Assembly: GCA_934754975.1 (NCBI GenBank) | Contig: CAKVKI010000084.1 | Span: forward strand, 1-10,009 | Source: an uncultured Alistipes sp. | GTDB taxonomy: Bacteria; Bacteroidota; Bacteroidia; Bacteroidales; Rikenellaceae | Length of the DNA: 10,009 bases | Direction: 5' to 3' | Shown: positions 1 to 6,424 of the stretch, piece after piece | Numbering within the stretch: position 1 is the stretch's first letter | Layout of the letters: each line of letters starts with the position of its first letter | Made by a program: the position numbers and the translations under genes | The notes under the pieces: generated by a model | Told to the model about the DNA's origin: nothing | Databases searched by the model: none | Seen by the model: only the letters and a program-made list of their open reading frames with translations

Positions 1-219
1 GGACATGTATTTATGCACGTCGGGACGCTGCGCCTCTTTGGCGAGACGGTCGATGACCGACTGGTGCGGGGGCAGGTCGGGGCTGCCCATAGCGAGTTTC
101 ACGATCTGACGGCCCGTTGCCGCTTCGATCTCGGCGATCTCGCGCAGACGGCGCGAAAAATAGTACTCTCCGATGCCGTCCAACCGATGGGAACGGGCGA
201 TGTTGACTGCTTTTGCCAT
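1..219 (-). CDS. PLP-dependent class I/II aminotransferase, N-terminal fragment (runs off left edge)
   Basis: The first 73 residues of a cytoplasmic fold-type I aminotransferase are visible, beginning MAKAVNIARSHRLDGIGEYY. The segment LAMGSPDLPPHQSVIDRL (about residues 43-60) is the typical N-terminal substrate-pocket region of this family, where a Gly-x-Pro-Asp step follows a short strand, and HKYMS at the cut edge fits the start of the 'H.Y...G...LR' stretch. The closest relatives I can name are the LL-diaminopimelate/aspartate-type aminotransferases, but the PLP lysine and the specificity residues lie outside the window, so the substrate is unknown. The ATG at 219 is chosen because the frame is open from it to the edge and a good -7 box lies 31 bases upstream. 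No clear Shine-Dalgarno sequence is seen. The family call is firm; the exact reaction is open. Confidence 0.8.
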   Translation of the reverse strand, partial: MAKAVNIARSHRLDGIGEYYFSRRLREIAEIEAATGRQIVKLAMGSPDLPPHQSVIDRLAKEAQRPDVHKYMS

Positions 220-407
220 AGTGTAATTAGGTGTTTGGATTTGCTGTTTGCAAAGATAGGTATTCCGATTAAAAATTAAAAGTCATCATTAAAATTTCTC
301 TGCTCCGCAACTGTCGTCTTCGGCTTATTTCTCCTTTATACTGCCTTCCGGACGGCATATCGGGCAGGTAACAGTTCGTAACTTTTTTTTCAACACTTCC
401 GCGCCGT
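220..407. other. Intergenic gap between aminotransferase and transporter
   Basis: This 188-base stretch contains the aminotransferase -7 box (251-258) and A+T-rich DNA from 262 to 300. An eight-T run (383-390, plus strand) has no good hairpin ahead of it, and no plus-strand gene ends here. No protein-coding gene or RNA gene is supported, and I see no convincing terminator for the transporter gene. Confidence 0.5.
251..258 (-). promoter_or_regulatory. Bacteroidota-type -7 box for the aminotransferase gene
   Basis: On the minus strand this reads TATCTTTG, an exact match to the TAnnTTTG -7 consensus of the Bacteroidota primary sigma factor. It lies 31 bases upstream of the aminotransferase ATG. 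The -33 region is only a T-rich stretch (CTTTTAATTTTT) without a clean TTTG. The flanking 259-300 is A+T-rich, unlike the surrounding coding DNA. Confidence 0.6.
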
Positions 408-2072
408 TTACAGGGCGAAGAGAATGAATATCTGCGCCGTCAGTACCCGCAGGAACATCACCACGGGATAAACCGTCGAATAGCCCACGGCCGGCATGTC
501 GTTGCCCGCCGTCGCGTTGGCGTAGGCCAGCGCCGGGGGATCGGTCGTCGATCCGGCGATAAGTCCCATCAGCGTATAGTAATTCATCTTGAGCCACAGC
601 CGCGCCACCAGCGCGACGATCATCAGCGGCAGGACGGTGATGATGACGCCGTAACCGATCCAGCGGTAGCCTCCGCCGACGATGGCGTCGATAAATCCGT
701 CGCCCGCGCCGATGCCCACCGCCGCGAGGAACAGCGCGATGCCGATCTCGCGCAGCATCAGGTTGGCGCTCATCGTGGTGTAGGTGACCAGGTGGAAGCG
801 CGTGCCGAAGCGTCCGATCAGGATCGCCACGATCAGCGGACCTCCTGCCAGTCCGAGTTTCACGGGCTGGGGTACGTTGAGCAGCGGAATCGACCCCAGC
901 AGCACACCTAAAGCGATACCTACGAAGATCGTCACCAGATTGGGCTGGTTCAGCTTCTTAAGCGAGTTGCCCAGCACGTCGGCCACCTGCGTCACGGCCT
1001 TCTCCGATCCCACGACCATCACCCGGTCGCCGACCTGCAGTTCCAAGCCCTGGTAGGGGATCAGATCTACGCCCGCGCGGTTTACGCGCGTGATGGTGAT
1101 ACCGTATTTCGTGCGCAGGCGCAGGTCGGAGAATTTCTTGCCGTTGAGCGACGATTTCGTAATCAGGATGCGGCGTGAAACCAGCTCGGCATTGGGCGTA
1201 TTGTTGCCCCACTCTTCGTCGGTCATCTTTACGCGGCGGCCGAAGAAGGCCACGATCGCCTCGATGTCCTCGGCCTGCGAGATCACCCACAGCCGGTCGC
1301 CGACGTTGATTACACTTTCCGCGTCGGCCATCGAGATCGTTCCGTCCGGACGCAGGATGCGCGATATGACGAACTGGCGGTTAATCAGTTCGCGGACATA
1401 CGCTACCGTGCGGCCGTCGAGCGTCGTGTTGGTGAATTCAATTGAGACTTTGTCGGCGAGTTTATGCTCCCTGCTCAGCGCCGCCAGCCCTTCGTCCTCC
1501 TTTTCGAACTTCACGCGCAGTGCGTAACGGATGAAGATCATCGTGAAGATAATGCCCACGACGCCCAGCGGATAAGCCACCGCATAACCCAGCGCGATCG
1601 TGGGGTCTTCGATTCCCGACGCATCGGCGTAGGCCTGCTGCGCGGCGCCCAGTCCGGGGGTATTGGTCACTGCGCCCGAAAGGATGCCGACCATCGTCGG
1701 AATCGGCGTGCCCGTCACCAGGTGAACGACGTAAGCCGTCGCCACGCCCAGCAGCACGATCGCCGCGGCGCACGTCACGAGCGTCATGCCGCCGTGTTTG
1801 AACGATGCGAAGAATCCCGGCCCGACCTGCAGGCCGATCGAAAAGACGAACAGGATAAGTCCGAATTCCTGCACGAAATGCCGGACCTCTCCGCCCACCG
1901 TCATGCCGAAATGACTCAGGACGATACCCACGAACAGAATCCAGGTGATGCCGAGCGAAACGCCGCAGATCTTGATTTTTCCGAGCAGAATGCCGATTGT
2001 GATGACCAAAGCAAAGGTCAGCACGGCATGGGCGATGCCGTCGCCGAAAAACAAGGTATGTAACCACTCCAT
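408..2072 (-). CDS. YidE/AspT-family putative transporter with two RCK_C domains
   Basis: This is a 554-residue inner-membrane protein of the aspartate:alanine antiporter (AspT)/YidE/YbjL superfamily. Two homologous membrane halves (about residues 10-185 and 378-554) flank two soluble TrkA-C (RCK_C) domains (about 205-280 and 295-370; VGDRLWVIS and VGDRVMVVG mark their ends). The internal duplication is visible in matching signature loops: GAVTNTPGLGAAQQA (133-147) in the first half and GSTTDPPALAYANA (507-520) in the second. The RCK_C pair suggests control by a small ligand or nucleotide, known for related domains but not shown here. The substrate cannot be read from sequence; characterised relatives exchange amino or dicarboxylic acids. 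Length is normal and no frame damage is seen. It appears monocistronic, with its own promoter at 2110-2117 and stop TAA at 408-410. The ATG at 2070-2072 gives a first hydrophobic segment starting near residue 12. Confidence 0.9.
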   Translation of the reverse strand: MEWLHTLFFGDGIAHAVLTFALVITIGILLGKIKICGVSLGITWILFVGIVLSHFGMTVGGEVRHFVQEFGLILFVFSIGLQVGPGFFASFKHGGMTLVTCAAAIVLLGVATAYVVHLVTGTPIPTMVGILSGAVTNTPGLGAAQQAYADASGIEDPTIALGYAVAYPLGVVGIIFTMIFIRYALRVKFEKEDEGLAALSREHKLADKVSIEFTNTTLDGRTVAYVRELINRQFVISRILRPDGTISMADAESVINVGDRLWVISQAEDIEAIVAFFGRRVKMTDEEWGNNTPNAELVSRRILITKSSLNGKKFSDLRLRTKYGITITRVNRAGVDLIPYQGLELQVGDRVMVVGSEKAVTQVADVLGNSLKKLNQPNLVTIFVGIALGVLLGSIPLLNVPQPVKLGLAGGPLIVAILIGRFGTRFHLVTYTTMSANLMLREIGIALFLAAVGIGAGDGFIDAIVGGGYRWIGYGVIITVLPLMIVALVARLWLKMNYYTLMGLIAGSTTDPPALAYANATAGNDMPAVGYSTVYPVVMFLRVLTAQIFILFAL

Positions 2073-2109
2073 ATTAACCTAACTTTTGTGCGAATTGCCG
2101 CTGAATATG

Positions 2110-2117
2110 CAAAAGTA
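2110..2117 (-). promoter_or_regulatory. Bacteroidota-type -7 box for the YidE/AspT-like transporter
   Basis: On the minus strand this reads TACTTTTG, matching TAnnTTTG. It is 37 bases upstream of the transporter ATG, giving a predicted leader of about 30 nucleotides. Upstream lies an A+T-rich run (2118-2142 with AGTTTTTTAAA on the minus strand), but no exact TTTG -33 element. The strongly A+T-rich block in otherwise G+C-rich DNA supports a promoter. Confidence 0.6.
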
Positions 2118-2180
2118 GTACTTATTATAGAATTTAAAAAACTTTCCTGCGACTTTTATGGAGCGGCATACCTCCGCATT

Positions 2181-2205
2181 CCCGTTGCGCGGCGGCAACT
2201 GCGGG
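2181..2205. other. G+C-rich imperfect inverted repeat in the intergenic gap
   Basis: GTTGC (2184-2188) and GCAAC (2195-2199) form a 5-bp stem around a 6-base loop; CCC (2181-2183) and GGG (2203-2205) can add 3 bp across a 3-base bulge. No T-run follows directly on either strand, so it is not a standard intrinsic terminator. It sits between the lrgB 3' end and the transporter promoter, in a 197-base gap (2073-2269) that holds no gene. Confidence 0.35.
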
Positions 2206-2211
2206 AGAAAT

Positions 2212-2265
2212 AAAAACTGTCCGGTATCTATCGGAAAGGTGCAGGTGAGCTGCCTTACTCACCTG
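2212..2265 (-). terminator. Probable 3' end of lrgAB: stem-loop(s) followed by a U-run
   Basis: Just downstream of the lrgB stop, CAGGTGAG (2242-2249) and CTCACCTG (2258-2265) form a perfect 8-bp inverted repeat with an 8-base loop. Further along the minus strand a weaker 4-bp stem (2220-2223 with 2232-2235) precedes CAGTTTTTATTT, whose five-U run is at 2212-2216. The strong stem is too far from the U-run to be a textbook terminator by itself, so the likely reading is a 3'-stabilising hairpin plus a weak terminator. Placement between two same-strand genes, the second with its own promoter, supports transcript termination here. Confidence 0.45.
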
Positions 2266-2269
2266 TGAA

Positions 2270-2968
2270 TCAGTAGAGATACCGCTCCATTAGCGGCATG
2301 AGCAACGCCGTCGCCAACCCCATCAGGGCCATAGCCAACCCGCTCAATGCGCCCTCCACGGCGCCTATCTCGATGGCGCGCGCCGTTCCGATGCCGTGTG
2401 CGGCGGCTCCCAGCGCAAATCCCCGGGCTTCGGCGTCCCGCACCCCGCAGCGGCGCAGAATCCACTCGCCGAAGATACTGCCGAAGATCCCCACGCAGAA
2501 GACCACGACCGACGTAATCGGCACGATGCCGCCCAGCGGTCCCGATACGGATACGGCGATCGGCACGGTAACCGATTTGGGGGCTATCGAGGTGAGGATT
2601 TCGCGGCCTGCGCCGAACGCCATGGCGATATAGACGACGCTCAGTACGCCCGTCACGCATCCTGCGAGGGTGGCGACGCCCACCGGCAGCAGACTGCCGC
2701 GCAGCTGTTCCACCTGCTCGTAAAGCAGGTAGCCCAACGCCACGACCGACATGCCCAAAGCGAAATCCAGCGCCGAAGTCGCCTGCTTGTAACGAGGGTA
2801 GTCAATGCCCGCCGCGCTGAGGAAGACAATCACCGCGACGAACGTCAGCAGTACGGGATGCAGCAGCGGCACCCGCAGGCGGCGGTAGACGACGCACCCC
2901 AGGCAGTAAAGCCCCACGGTGAGCGTCAGCAGGAAAAGGTCCGAGGAGAGGAATGCCTTGTCAATCAT
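2270..2968 (-). CDS. lrgB: LrgB/CidB-family membrane protein
   Basis: This is a 232-residue hydrophobic protein with about six or seven membrane segments, the usual LrgB length. The family signatures are clear: PKSVTVPIA (130-138), a Gly/Pro-rich turn GPLGGIVPIT (143-152), and AHGIGTARAIEIG (190-202) followed by GALSGLAMALMGLATAL. LrgB works with LrgA; in staphylococci the pair modulates murein hydrolase activity and cell lysis, while plant and some bacterial homologues export glycolate, pyruvate or related metabolites. Which role applies here is unknown. The ATG at 2966-2968 lies inside the end of lrgA (8-base overlap, different frame), so translation is probably coupled; a modest GGAAC precedes the start. 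The stop TGA at 2270-2272 is followed by a hairpin. Confidence 0.93.
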   Translation of the reverse strand: MIDKAFLSSDLFLLTLTVGLYCLGCVVYRRLRVPLLHPVLLTFVAVIVFLSAAGIDYPRYKQATSALDFALGMSVVALGYLLYEQVEQLRGSLLPVGVATLAGCVTGVLSVVYIAMAFGAGREILTSIAPKSVTVPIAVSVSGPLGGIVPITSVVVFCVGIFGSIFGEWILRRCGVRDAEARGFALGAAAHGIGTARAIEIGAVEGALSGLAMALMGLATALLMPLMERYLY

Positions 2969-3353
2969 GTTCCGGAGCGTTTAGGGTCGTTTCGCGCAGG
3001 TGCCGGATGCGCCGCAGGCGCGAACGGCGGTTCAGGCTCTGGAACGTCTGGCCCGTGACGAGCAGGACGACGATCGTCGAGACGATGCCCGACACCACGA
3101 TCGCCCACAGATTGTCGAGAATCACCCGGTAGGAGTCCATCAGCCCCACGCCGTAGGGTACGAAAAAGAGCGCCATGGCCCCCAGCAGGAATTTTGCCGC
3201 CGGGCGCACGGTTTCGGCTTTGACCCAACGCATGCAGAGCGCAGCGAAAAGCAGAATCATGCCGATGATGTTACCTGACACATAACTTCCGGTCAGGATG
3301 CTCAGTGCGTTGCCTGTCAGCCAGAAAAGGAGTATGTAAAAGAGTCCGAGCAT
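2961..3353 (-). CDS. lrgA: CidA/LrgA-family holin-like membrane protein
   Basis: This is a 130-residue inner-membrane protein with about four transmembrane segments, the normal LrgA size. Family hallmarks are GNIIGMILLFAALC (27-40) and the very typical GAMALFFVPYGVGLMD (58-73). A hydrophobic last segment (AIVVSGIVSTIVVLLVTG, 84-101) is followed by a strongly basic cytoplasmic tail (NRRSRLRRIRHLR, 108-120), consistent with the positive-inside rule. It is the first gene of a two-gene operon with lrgB, overlapping it by 8 bases. Known relatives are holin-like and oligomerise; whether this pair controls autolysis or exports small carboxylates cannot be told from sequence. No LytSR-type regulator is in the window. 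The ATG at 3351-3353 is supported by a -7 box 25 bases upstream and by the alignment-like match from the first residues. Confidence 0.92.
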   Translation of the reverse strand: MLGLFYILLFWLTGNALSILTGSYVSGNIIGMILLFAALCMRWVKAETVRPAAKFLLGAMALFFVPYGVGLMDSYRVILDNLWAIVVSGIVSTIVVLLVTGQTFQSLNRRSRLRRIRHLRETTLNAPEHD

Positions 3354-3378
3354 GGATTTTCGCGCTAGTTTTCACCCG

Positions 3379-3386
3379 CAAAGATA
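3379..3386 (-). promoter_or_regulatory. Bacteroidota-type -7 box for lrgAB
   Basis: On the minus strand this reads TATCTTTG, an exact TAnnTTTG match, 25 bases upstream of the lrgA ATG. There is no TTTG or TTG at the expected -33 position; instead that region is occupied by an inverted repeat (3396-3413). A promoter here means lrgAB can be transcribed separately from the feo genes that precede it on the same strand. Confidence 0.55.
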
Positions 3387-3395
3387 ACGTTTCCG

Positions 3396-3413
3396 GCCGT
3401 ACGTTGTACCGGC
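3396..3413. other. Inverted repeat overlapping the lrgA -33 region
   Basis: GCCGTAC (3396-3402) and GTACCGGC (3406-3413) are inverted copies around a 3-base centre, with one bulged C. The arms occupy where the -33 element of the lrgA promoter should be. It could be an operator for an activator or repressor, or the 3' hairpin of the upstream feo operon, although no U-run follows it. Confidence 0.35.
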
Positions 3414-3445
3414 AGGAGAGGATTTGTAGAGCCGATGCGGTCTCC

Positions 3446-3604
3446 TTATTTCTTGCGCCGGACCGCTTTCAGCGGACACTGCGCGCTGGCGCACGACGCG
3501 CATCCGCCGCGCTTGCGTCCCCGGAAGAAACACCGGAGCCGCCGTACGAGCAGCGCCGCGACCGCCGCTCCGATCGCCCATACCGCGAAATCCTGCCATC
3601 CCAT
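3446..3604 (-). CDS. FeoB-associated Cys-rich membrane protein
   Basis: This is a 52-residue protein beginning MGWQDFAVWAIGAAVAALLV. One N-terminal membrane helix (about 5-21) is followed by a basic, Cys-rich tail with Cys at 25, 35, 38 and 43; the core pattern is C-x2-C-x4-C, ending in lysines and arginines. This matches the small FeoB-associated Cys-rich membrane proteins (the FeoC-like 'FeoB_associated' family) found directly after feoB in many Bacteroidota and Firmicutes. The feoB stop and this start are only one base apart (TGATATG), so the two are almost certainly cotranscribed and translationally coupled. The cysteines may bind iron or an Fe-S cluster or sense redox state; this is inference. 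The frame stays open further upstream, but those longer versions would run inside feoB and lack the expected N-terminal helix. Confidence 0.85.
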   Translation of the reverse strand: MGWQDFAVWAIGAAVAALLVRRLRCFFRGRKRGGCASCASAQCPLKAVRRKK

Positions 3605-3605
3605 A

Positions 3606-6278
3606 TCAGAGCCACATGACCAGGTGATAGGTGGCCCATGCCGCCAGCCACGCCAGTACGGTGTTGTAAACCACGCCTGCCGCGGCCCATTTCCAGCCGG
3701 CTTCCGAGCCGACGGCCACGACCGTGGCGATGCAGGGGAAGTAGAGCAGGATGAATACCAGGAACGCCAGCGCCGAGGCATGCGTGAAATCGCCGCTCGC
3801 CGCCAGCCGCTGCGAGAGATTCGCCATCTCTTCGTCCTCGTCTGCAGCAGCAGTGTCTTTTTCATCGGCGGCGGCTCCCGGATTTACTGCCGTTCCGCCG
3901 TCGGCCGTCTCCGCTATATAGATAGCCGTCGGGCCGTCCGCGCCGCCGATTATGGCGATTTTGCCGTCTTGCAGATCGCTGATATTCAACTTCGTCGTGT
4001 CTGTTGCCTCACCCGATTCCGCAACTATTTCGATTGTCCCGGAAGGCTGTGCGGCCGCATGCGATCCTGCATCCGCCCCTTCGGAGTAGAGTACGCCGAG
4101 CGTGCTGACGACGATCTCTTTGGCCGGAACGCCCGACAGCAGGGCCACGCCCGCTTTCCAGTTCAGTCCCAGCGGGCTGAATATCGGTTCGCAGCCGCGT
4201 CCGAGGCGTCCGAGGTAGGAGTTTTCGTAATGTTCGGGCGTATTTCCGGCGTCGGTGCGGGGATAGTAGCTCAGGAACCATACGACGACCGACGCGATCA
4301 GGATCATGCCGCCCATTTTGCGCAGATATTGCGCGCATTTGTCCCACATATGCCTGAGCGTCGTTTTCCACGTCGGCAGGCGGTAGGGCGGCAGCTCCAT
4401 GACGAACGGCGTTTCGTCCACCGGGAACATGAACCGCCGCATCAGCCGCGCCGTAACGACGGCCAATACAATGCCCAATATGTAAAGTCCGATCATCACC
4501 AGCCCTGCATTTTCCGCAAAGAAAGTTCCCGCCAGAAGCAGGTAGATCGGAATTCGTGCGCTGCATGACATAAACGGGGTAATCAGTATGGTAATCAGCC
4601 GACTGCTGCGACTCTCGATCGTCCGGCAAGCCATGATTGCCGGGACGTTGCAGCCGAAGCCCATGATGAGCGGAATGAACGATTTTCCGTGCAGGCCGAT
4701 GCGGTGCATCACGCGGTCCATGATAAAGGCCGCGCGGGCCAGATAGCCCGAATCCTCCATAAACGAGATGAATAGGTAGAGAATCATGATGTTGGGCAGG
4801 AAGACGATCACGGCGCCTACGCCGCCCACAATGCCGTCCACCAGCAGGTCGCGCAGCGGTCCGGCGGGCATCACATAATCGATCGCGCCGCCGATCCAGC
4901 CCACCAGGGCGTCGATCCACTCCTGCGGATAGGCGCCCAGACTGAACGTACACCAGAACATGAACCACATCAGGAAGAAAAAAATCGGGAATCCCCACAG
5001 TTTATGCGTCACGAAGGTGTCGATCAGCGCCGTGGTCGAAGCCTCCTCGCGCTTGCCGGGGGTGAACGTCTCCTTGAGCGCCCCCTGTATGAATCCGTAT
5101 TTCTGGTTGGCGACCGCCGTTTCGACATCTTCGCCCAGCGCTTCGCTGATGCGTTTGGCTTCGAGGTCGCGGATCGCGGCCCATTCGGCGTAACGGCTGC
5201 GGTCGCGCAGCTGTTCCTCGACCTGCCGGTCGCCTTCGAGCATCTTCATCGCATAGTAGCGGGGCGGGAAGGCTTTGGGCAGTTCGTCGCGGAAAGCGCT
5301 CATGTCGCCGTTCAGGCGGCGGAGTCCCTCTTCGACGACGGAGCCCATGTTGATATGAATGTGCCGCACGCGTTCGTCCTGGTTCTCATATACCGCGATC
5401 ACCGTGTCGAGCAGTTGTTCGATACCCTTGCCGTTGCGCGCCTCGACGGGCACCATCGGCACGCCGAGCATGCGCCCCAGGTTGTCGTAATCCAGCTCTG
5501 CACCGCTTGAGTTAAGCTCATCGAACATATTGAGGGCTACTACCATACGCGGGTTTATGTCGATCAGTTCCGTCGTCAGGTACAGGTTGCGTTCGAGGTT
5601 CGACGCCACCACCGAATTGATAATCACGTCGGGGGTCTTTTCGGCGATATGGCTGCGCACGTAACGCTCCTCGGGCGTGTAGGCCGAAAGGGCGTAGGTG
5701 CCCGGCAGATCGGTTACGTCGAAACGGTAGCCGCGGTAGCAGCGGTGCCCGATCTTGGCGCCGACCGTCACGCCGCTGTAGTTGCCGACGTGTTCGTGGC
5801 CGCCCGAAATCGCATTGAAGAGCGAGGTTTTTCCGCTGTTGGGGTTGCCCACCAGCGCCACGCTGATCGTGCGGCTGTGGCGCGTGATGACTTCGTCGAT
5901 CGTCGCGCAGTCGTCTTCCGGGCCGGGCGTTTCGGACACCGGATATTCCGGCTCCGCGGTTTGCCCGTCGGCGCCGCATCCGCAGTGCCTGTGGTGATGT
6001 TCGTGGCGGTGGTGATGGCGGGAACCGCCTCCGGCGAGGTATTCGCTGGCTTCGCTGTCGGAGAGTACGACCACCATATCGGCCTCGCTGTGGCGCAGCG
6101 AGATATCGTAGCCCATGATTTTGTACTCGATAGGGTCCTTCAGCGGGGCGTTGAGAATCACTTCGACCCGCTGTCCGCGGACGAATCCCATCTCCATGAT
6201 GCGGCGGCGGAAACCGCCGTGTCCCGTCACTTTGAGTATCGTGGCCGACTCTCCGGTCTTAAGTTCGGATAAACGCAT
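3606..6278 (-). CDS. feoB: FeoA-FeoB fusion, ferrous iron transporter
   Basis: This 890-residue inner-membrane protein imports Fe2+ with a GTPase-controlled permease. Order: FeoA (SH3-like) domain at 1-75; a linker rich in His and Cys (88-101); G domain at about 137-295 with G1 GNPNSGKT (144-151), switch threonine in YSGVTVG (T171), G3 DLPG (190-193), G4 NMFD (250-253) and a G5-like VEARNGKG (279-285); a helical GDI-like domain (300-410); then the permease. The two gate signatures are present: FGCNVPAIMACRTIES (541-556) and GVPAKEIVVSTLGVLYS (716-732). All motifs look intact. FeoA-FeoB fusion is known in Bacteroidota. Unusual is the long polar loop 733-830, containing GKIAIIGGADGPTAIYIA (772-789), before the last membrane helices (FTHASALAFLVFILLYFPCIATVVAVG). 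The Cys-rich partner gene follows by one base. ATG at 6276-6278 is set by the FeoA domain start and the promoter just upstream. Confidence 0.95.
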   Translation of the reverse strand: MRLSELKTGESATILKVTGHGGFRRRIMEMGFVRGQRVEVILNAPLKDPIEYKIMGYDISLRHSEADMVVVLSDSEASEYLAGGGSRHHHRHEHHHRHCGCGADGQTAEPEYPVSETPGPEDDCATIDEVITRHSRTISVALVGNPNSGKTSLFNAISGGHEHVGNYSGVTVGAKIGHRCYRGYRFDVTDLPGTYALSAYTPEERYVRSHIAEKTPDVIINSVVASNLERNLYLTTELIDINPRMVVALNMFDELNSSGAELDYDNLGRMLGVPMVPVEARNGKGIEQLLDTVIAVYENQDERVRHIHINMGSVVEEGLRRLNGDMSAFRDELPKAFPPRYYAMKMLEGDRQVEEQLRDRSRYAEWAAIRDLEAKRISEALGEDVETAVANQKYGFIQGALKETFTPGKREEASTTALIDTFVTHKLWGFPIFFFLMWFMFWCTFSLGAYPQEWIDALVGWIGGAIDYVMPAGPLRDLLVDGIVGGVGAVIVFLPNIMILYLFISFMEDSGYLARAAFIMDRVMHRIGLHGKSFIPLIMGFGCNVPAIMACRTIESRSSRLITILITPFMSCSARIPIYLLLAGTFFAENAGLVMIGLYILGIVLAVVTARLMRRFMFPVDETPFVMELPPYRLPTWKTTLRHMWDKCAQYLRKMGGMILIASVVVWFLSYYPRTDAGNTPEHYENSYLGRLGRGCEPIFSPLGLNWKAGVALLSGVPAKEIVVSTLGVLYSEGADAGSHAAAQPSGTIEIVAESGEATDTTKLNISDLQDGKIAIIGGADGPTAIYIAETADGGTAVNPGAAADEKDTAAADEDEEMANLSQRLAASGDFTHASALAFLVFILLYFPCIATVVAVGSEAGWKWAAAGVVYNTVLAWLAAWATYHLVMWL

Positions 6279-6300
6279 TGTCGCTCTTTAGTTTTGGCTC

Positions 6301-6331
6301 CAAAGATACGATTTTACGCCGGGATGTGCAA
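6301..6331 (-). promoter_or_regulatory. feoB promoter (-7 and -33 elements)
   Basis: On the minus strand the -7 box TATCTTTG is at 6301-6308 and a TTG -33 core at 6329-6331, separated by 20 bases, a normal Bacteroidota arrangement. The predicted leader is only about 15 nucleotides, with AAAGAG as the best weak ribosome-binding sequence. Two small inverted repeats surround the -33 element: GGGAT-GTGCA-ATCCC (6321-6335) and CCCAT-AA-ATGGG (6334-6345). They are placed where an iron-responsive repressor could act, but neither matches a Fur box I can identify with confidence. Confidence 0.6.
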
Positions 6332-6390
6332 TCCCCATAAATGGGTATTTCCGGATTGTTCACGGGATGATGCGCGGCGGGTGTTCCGTC

Positions 6391-6424
6391 TTTGCCATAC
6401 TATTGAATTATATTGTTATATTTG
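6391..6424 (+). promoter_or_regulatory. Sulfatase promoter (-7 and possible -33 elements)
   Basis: TATATTTG at 6417-6424 is an exact -7 match, and TTTG at 6391-6394 is a possible -33 element with a slightly long 22-base spacer. The -7 box ends 23 bases before the ATG at 6448. The gap 6279-6447 between the divergent feoB and sulfatase genes thus holds two back-to-back promoters about 110 bases apart and no gene. Confidence 0.6.

Noticed and set aside
342..357. Near-palindrome TGCCTTCCGGACGGCA downstream of the transporter gene
   Set aside because: The centre is too tight for a hairpin loop, it has mismatches, and no T-run follows on the minus strand, so it is not supported as a terminator.
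383..390. Run of eight T on the plus strand as a possible terminator
   Set aside because: There is no stable stem just before it and no plus-strand transcript is expected there; for the minus-strand gene it is an A-run.
1464..2063. Plus-strand open frame of about 200 codons opposite the transporter gene
   Set aside because: Composition is Arg/His/Gln-rich, antisense to an intact transporter, with no family resemblance.
3435..4568. Long plus-strand open frame (377 codons) opposite feoB
   Set aside because: It is antisense to an intact, motif-rich FeoB; its translation is Arg/His-rich and low in hydrophobic residues, the usual shadow pattern in G+C-rich DNA.
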